From assembly GCA_003560495.1 (NCBI GenBank), contig PWLM01000109.1, forward strand, positions 1 through 37,358: 37,358 bases of DNA, given 5' to 3'. The position numbers and the translations under genes were made by a program. The notes under the pieces are model-generated. The model did no database searches and was not told the origin of the DNA. It saw only the letters and a list, made by a program, of their open reading frames with translations. How positions within the stretch are numbered: the stretch's first letter is position 1; the number at the start of each line of letters is the position of its first letter. This document shows, in pieces, positions 27,658-35,517 of the stretch. Source of the stretch: Bacillus sp. (in: firmicutes). GTDB taxonomy: Bacteria > Bacillota > Bacilli > Bacillales > Salisediminibacteriaceae.

Positions 27658-28329
27658 TCAATCGGAATCATCATCAAACAAGTCCTGTTCCATTCGTGTG
27701 ATATCCCTGTCTGCCCCAATAACAATTAATATATCCTGTTTTTTTAAGTTTTCATCCGCTGCCGGCGAAACATTGATATCCTCGCCTCTTTTAATAGCCA
27801 TAATATTACATCCATACTTAGCACGCAGATCCAGATCCATCAGTGAATGATTATGAACTCTGTCTCCGGCTATTAATTCCACGATACTGTATTCGTCCGA
27901 TAATTCCAGATAGTCAAGCACGTTCTTGGAAACTAGATTATGAGCAATACGAATTCCCATGTCTCTTTCCGGGTGCACGACCTTATGAGCGCCTATTTTA
28001 TTCAAAACTTTCTCATGATAGTCATTCTGCGCCTTAACGGTTATGTGAGGAACTCCTACTTCCACGAGCATGAGAGTAGTTAAAATACTCGATTGAATGT
28101 TATCTCCTATCGCAACGATAACGTGGTCAAAATTGCGGATTCCAAGACTGCGGAGCGCATTTTCATCAGTTGTATCGGCCATAACGGCATGCGTTGCCGC
28201 CGGGGCGAACTCGTTCACTTTATCTTCATTGATGTCTATAGCAAGTACTTCCATTCCGAGCTCATTCAATTCTTTTACTATACTGCCCCCAAAACGTCCG
28301 AGACCTATTACTGCAAACTGCTTTTTCAT
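27658..28329 (-). CDS. ktrC: KtrC, RCK gating subunit of potassium uptake
   Basis: 223-residue cytosolic protein forming the octameric RCK ring that gates a KtrB/KtrD potassium channel. The N-terminal Rossmann domain has GLGRFGGS (9-16) and the adenosine-binding Asp in VLAIDINEDKV. A second domain (about 140-220) is the RCK-C part, the site of c-di-AMP binding in the family. It is very like B. subtilis KtrC (YkqB), which also lies next to rnjA. No membrane partner is in the window. The ATG start is firm by homology, but no Shine-Dalgarno is visible just before it; the purine-rich GGGGGAGGG is over 25 nt upstream. Confidence 0.94.
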   Translation of the reverse strand: MKKQFAVIGLGRFGGSIVKELNELGMEVLAIDINEDKVNEFAPAATHAVMADTTDENALRSLGIRNFDHVIVAIGDNIQSSILTTLMLVEVGVPHITVKAQNDYHEKVLNKIGAHKVVHPERDMGIRIAHNLVSKNVLDYLELSDEYSIVELIAGDRVHNHSLMDLDLRAKYGCNIMAIKRGEDINVSPAADENLKKQDILIVIGADRDITRMEQDLFDDDSD

Positions 28330-28501
28330 TAGTAAAGTGGCGGAAAACCCGCGCCCTCCCCCTTCCTGTTTACACTTCTTTTATCATAACGGAGGAAAGT
28401 CTATGTTTCAAACAAATATTTATACAGGTTTCAGTCAGGACGATCGTATGATAAAATGCTATGGTGTGTAAATTAACAACTGAGAAAGGAGACTCATACA
28501 T

Positions 28502-29341
28502 ATGCCGGAATGGTTAACCGCAGTTGATTGGTCTGCACTTTTAACGAAAGCCGTTACAATTACAATTCAGCTTGCAGGCATACTGATTGCTTTTTATATT
28601 GTGCGGGCAGCAGGCCGCAAATTTATTCAGAAAAGCTTTACGAGAATGAGTGCACAGCGAAACATTTCCAAAGGCAGAATTATTACTCTTGAAAAACTGG
28701 CAGTAAATATATTCTCGTACGCCCTGATTTTCATCGTCATAACGCTCATTGTAGGAGTATTTGAATACGACATTACTGCTCTTATAGCCGGTGCAGGTAT
28801 TATAGGACTCGCTATTGGATTTGGAGCTCAGGGGCTCGTCAGTGACGTTGTAACAGGTTTTTTTATTCTTTTGGAACGACAGATCGATGTTGATGAATAC
28901 GTCACTATAGCCGGTCTGGACGGTGTTGTGGAAGAAGTCGGCTTGCGTACGACAAAACTTCGTGGTTTCGATGGTACAGTACATTTCATCCCGAACCGGG
29001 AAATTTCCAGCCTGAGCAACCATTCCAGATCGAATATGCAGGCACATGTAGATATAGGCATTGCCTATGATGAGAATATTGACGAGGCGATGCACGTTAT
29101 ACAAACTGCCTGCTCTAATGCAGCCTCCAAAGTGGATACTATCGTGGAAGGCCCCGATGTTCTCGGTGTTCAAAGCCTTGGTGGGAGCGATGTAGTAATT
29201 CGTGTACTTGCTAAAACTGTTAATATGGAGCAATGGGGAGTTGAACGGCTTCTACGTCAGGAAATTAAAGAAGCTCTGGATGCACGGGGTATCGAAATCC
29301 CCTTTCCGCACCAGGTCTATATTCACAAAGATAATGAATAA
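28502..29341 (+). CDS. small-conductance mechanosensitive channel (YkuT, MscS family)
   Basis: 279-residue MscS-type channel that opens under membrane tension and releases solutes on osmotic downshock. Three hydrophobic helices (about 15-36, 62-83, 86-107). The pore helix is followed by IGLAIGFGAQGLVSDVVTGF, the Gly/Ala-rich helix of the family, then the beta domain (ILLERQIDVDEYVTI, GTVHFIPN). The C-terminal alpha/beta region ends near FPHQVYIHKD. GAAAGGAG precedes the ATG. It diverges from ktrC. In B. subtilis ykuT lies near ykuR and ykuQ, as here. Confidence 0.93.
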   Translation: MPEWLTAVDWSALLTKAVTITIQLAGILIAFYIVRAAGRKFIQKSFTRMSAQRNISKGRIITLEKLAVNIFSYALIFIVITLIVGVFEYDITALIAGAGIIGLAIGFGAQGLVSDVVTGFFILLERQIDVDEYVTIAGLDGVVEEVGLRTTKLRGFDGTVHFIPNREISSLSNHSRSNMQAHVDIGIAYDENIDEAMHVIQTACSNAASKVDTIVEGPDVLGVQSLGGSDVVIRVLAKTVNMEQWGVERLLRQEIKEALDARGIEIPFPHQVYIHKDNE

Positions 29342-29363
29342 CAAATTTACTCAAATATTGTAT

Positions 29364-29397
29364 AAAAAGGGGCCCTGTTTAACAGGCCCCCTTTTTT
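29364..29397 (+). terminator. terminator of the ykuT-like channel gene
   Basis: 16-bp stem with one mismatch (29365-29380 against 29381-29397), tight loop and T6 tail, 23 nt after the stop. Confidence 0.88.
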
Positions 29398-29972
29398 CAG
29401 TTTGTTGATTAAATGATCGGTGCAGAATATGTCTTTCAGTCGTTGTATAAGCTCCTTCTCTTACCGAGCCTGCCGTGTGGCTGGTCTTCAGCTGTTTGCC
29501 CTGCGCCATCGAAAAGGATCTTCTCACTGCGCTCCATCCCACCGGCCTCTTCGCCGGGAAAACCATCTCTTCAGCGAAGAAAACGGCTTTAAAAAGGAGC
29601 TTTTTCACGCCGGAAAACTTTTTATCATTTCCCTGCAGCAGCCGCGGAGAAAGCTATGCGGCTTCCCTGCCGTCCGGGAGAATCTGCGCTTCTGCAGGCG
29701 TCTCTTCCCTGGCATCGGTTCTACAGAATAAAGATCAGCGTTCATGGCAAGCAGAAACATTTCTTTTTTTCCAGGCATCAACAGCGAACTTTAACATAGT
29801 GTATACTTTTATAGCTTATTTCCGAGCACCGGCTGGCGAAAAAAACCTTTCAACACCAGTAATCCTGCTAGCAGCTTGTTTTAAAAAAGTCCCCATAGCA
29901 GGCAATCCTCAATAATTAACTTCTTCTTAACAGCCTGAAAAATGGCTCAAGTAAAACGATCAATTAGAAAGA
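29398..29972. repeat. G+C-rich non-coding block, possible degenerate interspersed repeat
   Basis: The block from about 29440 to 29720 is 58-67% G+C in three of its 60-nt lines, against near 30-35% in other gaps. It is full of imperfect palindromes such as GCCGGTGG/CCACCGGC-type arms and CTGCAGCAGCCGCGG. No frame has a ribosome site or recognisable domain. The mix resembles, from memory, the G+C-rich interspersed repeats common between genes in Bacillaceae, here much decayed; the repeat cannot be confirmed from one copy. From 29830 to 29972 it is ordinary AT-rich sequence. Confidence 0.4.
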
Positions 29973-31109
29973 TCAGGAAGATCGCTCTTTCAGCCACTCA
30001 ATGACCCAGGCTGTACCAGGTACAAGAGCATCTTCTTCCGGTTTCAGCATGCTTGAATGAAGCCCATGGGAACTGTCGACCCCGAGCCAGAACATAAGAC
30101 CGGGAACTTCTTCAAGAAAGTATCCGAAATCTTCTCCTGTCATAGCTTTTTCACTCGGAACAAAAGAAACAGTTTCACTTTTTTCCGCTTGTATTCTGAA
30201 TATTTCTGCCAGTTTTTCATCATTGTAAACTTGACAGTAGTTTGCTCCGTAATCCACTTCAGCGCTGCACTTAAATGATGCTTCTATACCCCGGCACATG
30301 CCTTCGATACGATTTTTAATTTCGCCCATTGCTTCGATGGACAATGTTCTGATAGTCCCTTCCACTCTTGCTTTATCAGCAATAATATTCTGTTTAGTCC
30401 CTGCTTCCACTTTACCTATTGTGACAACTGCAGAATCCAGCGGAGATACATTCCGCGAAACGATTGACTGAAGCTGCGTAACAAAGTGACTCGCTGCTAC
30501 GACCATATCTTCTGTTTTATGCGGGTAGGCTGCATGACCACCTTTGCCGTGAAAATCTATAAACAGCTCACTTGTATTAGCAAATAAAATTCCCGGCTTT
30601 GTTGCTACTGTTCCTACAGGAAATTCCGGAGCTATATGCAGTGCATATATCTCATCCGGCCGCCATTTTTTAAAGACATCAGAAGCTATCATAGGCAGCG
30701 CTCCACCGGGACCTTCTTCAGCTGGTTGAAAAAAGAAAACAATATTATCCCTTGGTTGATTATCCGCAAAATATTCCACAGCCGCTGTTCCAATAGTCAT
30801 GTGGAAATCATGTCCGCACGCATGCATCATGCCTTCATGCTGTGATGAAAAGGAATAGTCTGTTTCTTCCTTAATAGGCAGTCCATCTATATCCGCGCGC
30901 CAGCCTATCGTTCTTCGGGGATTGGTACCGGCTATAAAAACTACAAGACCGGTTTTCCATTGTTCGATCGTCAAGCAGTCCTGAGGGCAGGATTGCAGTA
31001 TTTCGAGCAGAAACTGCTGCGTTTTTACTTCTTGAAATCCTGCTTCCGGAATTTGATGAAGCGCCCGGCGGCGGGCCGCCAGGCGCTCAATATCCAACTT
31101 AATATCCAT
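29973..31109 (-). CDS. dapL: N-acetyldiaminopimelate deacetylase (YkuR-like, M20 family)
   Basis: Metal-dependent M20 amidohydrolase that removes the acetyl group from N-acetyl-LL-diaminopimelate in the acetylase branch of lysine/peptidoglycan synthesis. The 378-residue product has metal motif HACGHDFHMTIG (about 96-107), FQPAEEGPGGALPM near 130, and HAAYPHKTEDMV near 193. Its ATG directly follows the TAA of dapH (no gap), so the two are coupled. B. subtilis has ykuQ-ykuR in the same order. The symbol dapL is also used for an unrelated aminotransferase. M20 relatives include amino-acid hydrolases, but the dapH partner decides. Confidence 0.93.
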   Translation of the reverse strand: MDIKLDIERLAARRRALHQIPEAGFQEVKTQQFLLEILQSCPQDCLTIEQWKTGLVVFIAGTNPRRTIGWRADIDGLPIKEETDYSFSSQHEGMMHACGHDFHMTIGTAAVEYFADNQPRDNIVFFFQPAEEGPGGALPMIASDVFKKWRPDEIYALHIAPEFPVGTVATKPGILFANTSELFIDFHGKGGHAAYPHKTEDMVVAASHFVTQLQSIVSRNVSPLDSAVVTIGKVEAGTKQNIIADKARVEGTIRTLSIEAMGEIKNRIEGMCRGIEASFKCSAEVDYGANYCQVYNDEKLAEIFRIQAEKSETVSFVPSEKAMTGEDFGYFLEEVPGLMFWLGVDSSHGLHSSMLKPEEDALVPGTAWVIEWLKERSS

Positions 31110-31826
31110 TTACTTCTTAAGCTTTCGCAGCTCAGCTTTAATTTCTGTTTTGCCCTTAGTCTGATCATCGATCTCTTTGATAACACGCGCGGGCGTTCCT
31201 GCTGCAACCGTGTTGGCCGGAACATCTTCAGTTACGATAGCACCTGCTGCAACTACTGCACCTTTCCCTACTGTTACTCCTTCCAAAACTACTGCATTTG
31301 CACCGATAACTACTCCATCCTCTATTACAACCGGCTTGGCAGAAGGCGGCTCAATTACTCCGGCTAAAACAGCACCTGCTCCGATATGACAGTTCTTACC
31401 TACTGTAGCACGCCCACCGAGCACAGCGTTCATATCAATCATAGTTCCGTCCCCTACAACTGAACCAATATTAATTGAAGCACCCATCATGATTACTGCA
31501 GAATCACCTATTTCCACCTGTTCACGGATCAAGGCCCCTGGCTCAATGCGTGCATGGATATTTTTCATATCAAGAAGTGGGATCGCTGAATTACGACGGT
31601 CGTTTTCTACTACGAAATCTTCAATCTGACTTTCGTTCTGCTTCAGTGCCTGCTGAATTTCTGCCCATTCTCCGAAGAGCACTCCTGTATCTCCTTGAAT
31701 AAAAGATTTGGTCTCTGCCCCGAAATCAATATTTTCAAGGTTTCCTTTAATATGTACTTTCACCGGTGTCGATTTTTCCGCATCGGAAATGTACTGAATA
31801 ATTTCATTTGCATCCATTTGTTTCAT
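31110..31826 (-). CDS. dapH: 2,3,4,5-tetrahydropyridine-2,6-dicarboxylate N-acetyltransferase (DapH)
   Basis: Acetyl-CoA-dependent enzyme acting on tetrahydrodipicolinate in the lysine/diaminopimelate pathway. The 238-residue protein has an alpha/beta N-terminal domain (1-85) and then a left-handed beta-helix of hexapeptide repeats. Examples are [40 protein letters not shown] and [20 protein letters not shown]. The ATG has AGGAGG 10 nt upstream. The next gene in the operon is the deacetylase that removes the acetyl group later in the pathway. Confidence 0.96.
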   Translation of the reverse strand: MKQMDANEIIQYISDAEKSTPVKVHIKGNLENIDFGAETKSFIQGDTGVLFGEWAEIQQALKQNESQIEDFVVENDRRNSAIPLLDMKNIHARIEPGALIREQVEIGDSAVIMMGASINIGSVVGDGTMIDMNAVLGGRATVGKNCHIGAGAVLAGVIEPPSAKPVVIEDGVVIGANAVVLEGVTVGKGAVVAAGAIVTEDVPANTVAAGTPARVIKEIDDQTKGKTEIKAELRKLKK

Positions 31827-31864
31827 AAATAATCATCCTCCTATTTCTGTTGAAATACTATTCT

Positions 31865-31893
31865 ATCATATTCATAACATAGTAAAAATGCAA
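31865..31893 (-). promoter_or_regulatory. candidate promoter of dapH
   Basis: Minus strand TTGCAT (31893-31888), 17-nt spacer, TATGAT (31870-31865). The -10 is one base from consensus and the -35 is weak. It lies about 40 nt before the start. Confidence 0.4.
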
Positions 31894-32045
31894 TGAATCC
31901 GTTTTTAGCCCAGCTTTAAATAATAATTTTCCACTGGCAAAGAAAGAATCGTACGAAATTCCATCAAAAAAGGAAGAGAAATAAGATTTTCAGCCTGAAA
32001 ACAACACATGTTCAGGGACCGTTTTGTGAGGGCTTAGCAGCTTTT

Positions 32046-32230
32046 TTGTGAAAATTTCTTGCCCAGCTTATAATGCCTGTATATAAGCAGGGATATTATG
32101 AAAAAGCTTTTCCTCCACAGATCAAACGGTCATTGGTCTTCATAGAGAACTACATTTATAATGAGGGCATAATAAAAGGGTGCGTGATAACATAAATATA
32201 ACTGCCCATAGTCAAAGACCGGGCAGTTAT
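32046..32230 (+). ncRNA. candidate small RNA: promoter plus terminal hairpin
   Basis: TTGTGA (32046-32051), 17 nt, perfect TATAAT (32069-32074). From the presumed start near 32081, about 150 nt follow to a 10-bp hairpin (ATAACTGCCC 32198-32207 with GGGCAGTTAT 32221-32230). A 15-residue frame begins at ATG 32098, too short to argue for a protein. The hairpin lacks a clear U-tract and may instead belong to the convergent mscS gene. Confidence 0.4.
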
Positions 32231-32288
32231 AGTAAATTTGCTGCTTCTTTAAATATCGGATGCATACCGGTAAAAAGGTATACTGAAC

Positions 32289-33413
32289 TTAGTCCGATTT
32301 TCTTGGGAATGTGAGCTCTTTATAATTCTCTTTACTGTTTGATTGATCAGGCAAATACAGAGAACGGGAAGGAAATGCAATTTCTACTTCTTCTTCGTCG
32401 AGTATTTCCAATATTTTTAAATTCACTTCCTCTTTTATTTTTAAATAAGGCACCCATCCAGTAGGCTTAGTGAAGAAGTACAAAAATAAATCGAGGCTGC
32501 TTTCATTAAACGTGTTAAACCTGACAATAATAAGTTCATCATCAATATCTTCATTTTCATATAAAAAACTTTCTATTCTTTCTATACATTTTCTTACTTT
32601 TGGTGCCGGGGTGGCATAAACGAGGTTCAAATTAAACGTGACTTCCCGTTTTTCCATTTTAGTCATATTTTCTATTGGCTCATTTGCCAAAGTAGAGTTA
32701 GGTACAGTTACAAGCGAATCTGCAAAAGTCCGGATTTTTGTACTTCGGAATGTAATGTCTTCTACAAAGCCTTCTACAGAAGGAGTCTTAATCCAATCCC
32801 CCATCTTAAACGGCTTTTCAGTAATAATAATTACGCCGCCGAAAAAATTCCCGATTGAATCCTGTGCAGCAAGTGCAAATGCAAGACCTCCCAGTCCAAG
32901 ACCTGCAACAAAACCACTAACGTTATAATTCCATTCCGACGCAATAATACTTAGCGCCATTACTATAATTGCAAAACGCAGCAACTTGGACAGAAAAGGA
33001 AGAAGAATGTCATCAAACTCAATCTTGAGACGCTTTCCGAGCTGATTGAACACAAGAGAATCAGAAGACGTTAAATTGTACAGCCCCCATCCGGCATGAA
33101 CTATAATCAACGTCCGAAATACTCTCGTAAAAAACTCCTGAAAATCATTATCAAACGGAAAGTAAATAATTGATGCATATAAACCGACGAATACAAAAAA
33201 GGACCGCAGCGGTTTCTCAAAAGCGAGCAGTACGTTTGTAAGTGTGTCAACATGAATCTTACGTGACAGCATAATTATTGATTTAAAAACATAGTTAGTA
33301 AACAGTTTTCTGAACAACAGAAACAGCAGAAAAATGCCTACAGCGACTGCCAGCTGCTGCCAGCTGAATACCCGCTGTACTTCCTCTATAATATCCGGTA
33401 CTTCTTCCATCAT
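32289..33413 (-). CDS. second MscS-family channel (YhdY-like)
   Basis: 374-residue mechanosensitive-channel homologue, longer than the ykuT-type gene. Several membrane helices lie in the first 180 residues. The pore helix and hinge FVAGLGLGGLAFALAAQDSI near residue 168 are followed by NFFGGVIIITEKPFKMGDWI and the beta-domain motif DSLVTVPNSTLANEPIENM near 237. The C-terminus ends in a charged tail. Length and layout resemble YhdY of B. subtilis. Two adjacent Met codons (33413, 33410) are possible starts with GGGTGGGT upstream. It is convergent with the orphan transcript. Confidence 0.9.
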   Translation of the reverse strand: MMEEVPDIIEEVQRVFSWQQLAVAVGIFLLFLLFRKLFTNYVFKSIIMLSRKIHVDTLTNVLLAFEKPLRSFFVFVGLYASIIYFPFDNDFQEFFTRVFRTLIIVHAGWGLYNLTSSDSLVFNQLGKRLKIEFDDILLPFLSKLLRFAIIVMALSIIASEWNYNVSGFVAGLGLGGLAFALAAQDSIGNFFGGVIIITEKPFKMGDWIKTPSVEGFVEDITFRSTKIRTFADSLVTVPNSTLANEPIENMTKMEKREVTFNLNLVYATPAPKVRKCIERIESFLYENEDIDDELIIVRFNTFNESSLDLFLYFFTKPTGWVPYLKIKEEVNLKILEILDEEEVEIAFPSRSLYLPDQSNSKENYKELTFPRKSD

Positions 33414-33811
33414 ATGATATTACCCACCCTTGCGCTTACTTTTAAACAGCACGCTTTGTACTATTCAGAAATTTATTAAACAAGTACAATATTATCTGAT
33501 CTGAACTTTACCATGATACCATGGGCAATTAAATTTTTGAATCAAGTTGTTCCTATACTTTACGTAAGTTTTTATTATATCACCTGCTTTTTTCGATTTT
33601 TAAAAATCTTAAGTTACCAAGTAATAAAAGCTGCAGGCGCAGTAGATTTATCGGAAATCATTACAGTCATTATACTGAAACGATGATCAGAAATCCGCCA
33701 TCATCTAAAATTTTACATTTACGAGTTAAGCTTGATAAAGGGGAAGCTTAAATGCTATACTTTTCCGGACCAGAGCGTCTTTCTATTTCCATGTAAAGAA
33801 GGTAGTACAAT
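33414..33811. other. mscS/ktrA divergent intergenic region
   Basis: 398 nt AT-rich. It holds the ktrA promoter (33732-33761) overlapped by an inverted repeat, and a weak GATGAT/ATCATC hairpin near 33682-33705. I looked for a c-di-AMP (ydaO-type) riboswitch, which precedes ktrAB in B. subtilis, and saw no match. Confidence 0.45.
33726..33761 (+). promoter_or_regulatory. ktrA promoter with overlapping operator-like inverted repeat
   Basis: Promoter: TTGATA (33732-33737), 18 nt, TATACT (33756-33761). Overlapping it, TTAAGCTT (33726-33733) and AAGCTTAA (33744-33751) form an 8-bp inverted repeat with a 10-nt centre, covering the -35 box and most of the spacer. That is a classical repressor-site geometry. 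Confidence 0.6.
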
Positions 33812-34468
33812 ATGAGAAAACAGTTTGCTGTCATAGGACTTGGCAGGTTCGGATCAAGCATATGTAAAGAACTTTATCACATGGGCCACGAAGTATTTGC
33901 TATTGATACTGATGAAAAGAAAATAGCAGCTGTTAAAGATTATTCAACGTATACTTTTGTCGGCAATGGCACAGATGAGGCTCTTTTAGAGAAAGTAGGC
34001 ATACGTAATTTTAACTACGTTATCGTCGCTATAGGGGACGATATTCAGGCCAGTATCCTGACAACTCTTCACGTTAAAGACCACAACGTACCAAACGTAT
34101 GGGTAAAAGCCCAGAACAACTACCATCACAAAGTATTGGAGAAAATCGGTGCAGACCGTGTTTTCCATCCTGAAAAAGAGATGGGAAGCCGAATCGCTGC
34201 TTATCTTACGTCGGACACTGTACTTGATTATATCGATTTATCCGCTGATTACAGCATCATTGAAATGCTCGCCACAAAAAAAATCTCCGGTAAGACTCTT
34301 ATCGAGCTAGACCCGCGTAAAAATTACGGCTGTACTATTATCGCTATTAAACAGCTGGATAAAGTTGACGTCACTCCCGATCCAGCTGCCCCGATACAAA
34401 AAGGGGACATTTTAATAATGATTGGAGATAAAAGAGATCTTCGCAGATTCCGCGAAGGAGAACTTTAA
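33812..34468 (+). CDS. ktrA: KtrA-like RCK gating subunit without adjacent KtrB
   Basis: 218-residue cytosolic potassium-channel gating protein. It has GLGRFGSS (9-16), VFAIDTDEKKI, GIRNFNYVIVAIGDDIQAS, and the KtrA-like VWVKAQNNYHHKVLEKIGAD near 96. RCK-C domain 137-215. It resembles KtrA more than KtrC. In B. subtilis ktrA is followed by ktrB, but here a terminator and an unrelated gene follow. The channel partner must therefore lie elsewhere. Its promoter carries an operator-like repeat. Confidence 0.9.
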   Translation: MRKQFAVIGLGRFGSSICKELYHMGHEVFAIDTDEKKIAAVKDYSTYTFVGNGTDEALLEKVGIRNFNYVIVAIGDDIQASILTTLHVKDHNVPNVWVKAQNNYHHKVLEKIGADRVFHPEKEMGSRIAAYLTSDTVLDYIDLSADYSIIEMLATKKISGKTLIELDPRKNYGCTIIAIKQLDKVDVTPDPAAPIQKGDILIMIGDKRDLRRFREGEL

Positions 34469-34483
34469 ATTTCTCCACCAAGG

Positions 34484-34517
34484 AAGAAAGCACCGGACAG
34501 CAGGCCGGTGCTTTCTT
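34484..34517. terminator. terminator of ktrA
   Basis: 13-bp perfect stem (34484-34496 with 34505-34517), 8-nt loop, then a T-rich stretch. It follows the ktrA stop by 16 nt; the next gene is convergent. Confidence 0.85.
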
Positions 34518-34566
34518 ATGTTTTCAGCTCGTATTTTACCAGTCTTTATTACTTTACATTATACTT

Positions 34567-34800
34567 TTACTTTTTTACCACTGCTATCGGTTCGTCCCAC
34601 TGACAGGCATCGCTCTCATCGACAGCCTCAGGGTTGACGACTGCCCACTCTATTTCATATTCATTATTCTCCTGGTCAATTGCCGGTGCAGTATACGTAT
34701 CTCCTCTGTTTCCTACACGAGGTTTATCAGTTGTCCGGTACTCTATACCCTCTACCCGTACGATTGTACTGTTTGACGCGTTCAATTCCTCAAAATTCAT
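34567..34800 (-). CDS. small acidic conserved protein of unknown function
   Basis: 77 residues, acidic, mostly beta-strand by pattern: VRVEGIEYRTTDKPRVGNRG, DTYTAPAIDQENNEYEIEW, then AVDESDACQWDEPIAVVKK. One Cys, no signal or membrane segment. GGAGGT precedes the ATG with 7-8 nt spacing, which supports it as a real gene. I do not recognise a family. Confidence 0.75.
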   Translation of the reverse strand: MNFEELNASNSTIVRVEGIEYRTTDKPRVGNRGDTYTAPAIDQENNEYEIEWAVVNPEAVDESDACQWDEPIAVVKK

Positions 34801-34990
34801 CCGTGTTACCTCCTATAAAAAGTATTATCTATTGTTTACCCATATAATTACAGCTTTAATCTGAAAACAAAGATCTTTCTTTTCTGAAATTTTTAATACA
34901 CTTATTAGTTATTTCAGCCTTTCAAAAACAATCCTTTCAATACACTGTTTTATATTTCATTAAAATTAATAAAAAAATCAGAAAATAGTA

Positions 34991-35019
34991 TTGACGTTGA
35001 AATTCTTCTGTTATACAAT
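34991..35019 (+). promoter_or_regulatory. strong sigma-A promoter of the 50-residue gene
   Basis: TTGACG (34991-34996), exactly 17 nt, TACAAT (35014-35019); both boxes are one base from consensus. Transcription would start near 35026, 44 nt before the ATG. Confidence 0.75.
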
Positions 35020-35069
35020 ACATTTACACAATAAAAACTGTATTAAAACAGAAGAGGAGATGGTTGAAA

Positions 35070-35222
35070 ATGAAAAGAATGGAAAGAGAAAACATAGTTA
35101 ATTTTTTGACAAGGGTTCGACAAACTTCTGCTGAGAAGCTGATGAATATGACAGATGAGGATCTTGATCATATGTATGCCCGTACTTACGATAGATATGA
35201 AATGTACGAAGAACTTATTTAA
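35070..35222 (+). CDS. BH0509-like small protein
   Basis: 50 residues, helical and charged: MERENIVNFLTRVRQTSAEK near the start, then LMNMTDEDLDHMYARTYDRY. The middle Leu-Thr/Asp-Glu-Glu-Leu-x-x-Met-Tyr pattern is like small BH0509-family proteins as I recall them. GAAGAGGAGATGG lies upstream, with a near-consensus promoter and a strong hairpin behind it. It is thus a well-formed monocistronic unit, probably well expressed. Function unknown. Confidence 0.8.
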   Translation: MKRMERENIVNFLTRVRQTSAEKLMNMTDEDLDHMYARTYDRYEMYEELI

Positions 35223-35239
35223 GCTTTTTAATCTCTTCA

Positions 35240-35269
35240 GAGGCGCTGCGGCACATGCCGCAGCGCCTC
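35240..35269 (+). terminator. terminator of the 50-residue gene
   Basis: 13-bp G+C-rich perfect stem (35240-35252 with 35257-35269), 4-nt loop, short T-containing tail. Confidence 0.8.
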
Positions 35270-35432
35270 CTTTAACGTCGGATAAAAGCTGTAAAAAAAA
35301 CTTTGCTGCGTTATACTTTTAATGAGTGTTCTTAATAGTTCTACTATATAACCACGATAATCATCGTATTATTAAGCACATTCTTAATACATATCACCTT
35401 ACTTTTTATGGATAAATTATAATAAAAAACTA

Positions 35433-35462
35433 ACCGGCTCCTTCTTCACTCAGTCGGCCGGT
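35433..35462. other. hairpin upstream of lrgA
   Basis: ACCGGC (35433-35438) pairs with GCCGGT (35457-35462) across an 18-nt loop. On the minus strand a T-run follows, so it looks more like a minus-strand terminator, yet no minus-strand gene ends here. It could also be part of the lrgAB leader. Confidence 0.35.
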
Positions 35463-35517
35463 CAAAGAAATATGCTTTTTATTTCTAACTGCTGTTTTTA
35501 AAGGGAGACGATTTTAA

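Larger units (their letters stand above)
31827..32288. other. dapH upstream region with an orphan transcription unit
   Basis: 462 nt with no protein gene I can support. It contains a dapH promoter candidate (31865-31893), a consensus-like plus-strand promoter at 32046-32074 with no annotated target, and a hairpin at 32198-32230 before the end of the next gene. Confidence 0.5.

Noticed and set aside
29475-29915. 146-codon open frame in the G+C-rich gap, and others nearby on both strands
   Set aside because: No ribosome site, odd composition, no recognisable domain, and overlaps palindromes; more likely a chance frame in a repeat-like block.
31827-32045. Possible lysine riboswitch before dapH
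   Set aside because: No match to L-box core sequence could be seen on the minus strand upstream of dapH.
33414-33811. Possible c-di-AMP riboswitch before ktrA
   Set aside because: I could not find the conserved elements of the ydaO type; only a promoter and an inverted repeat are visible.
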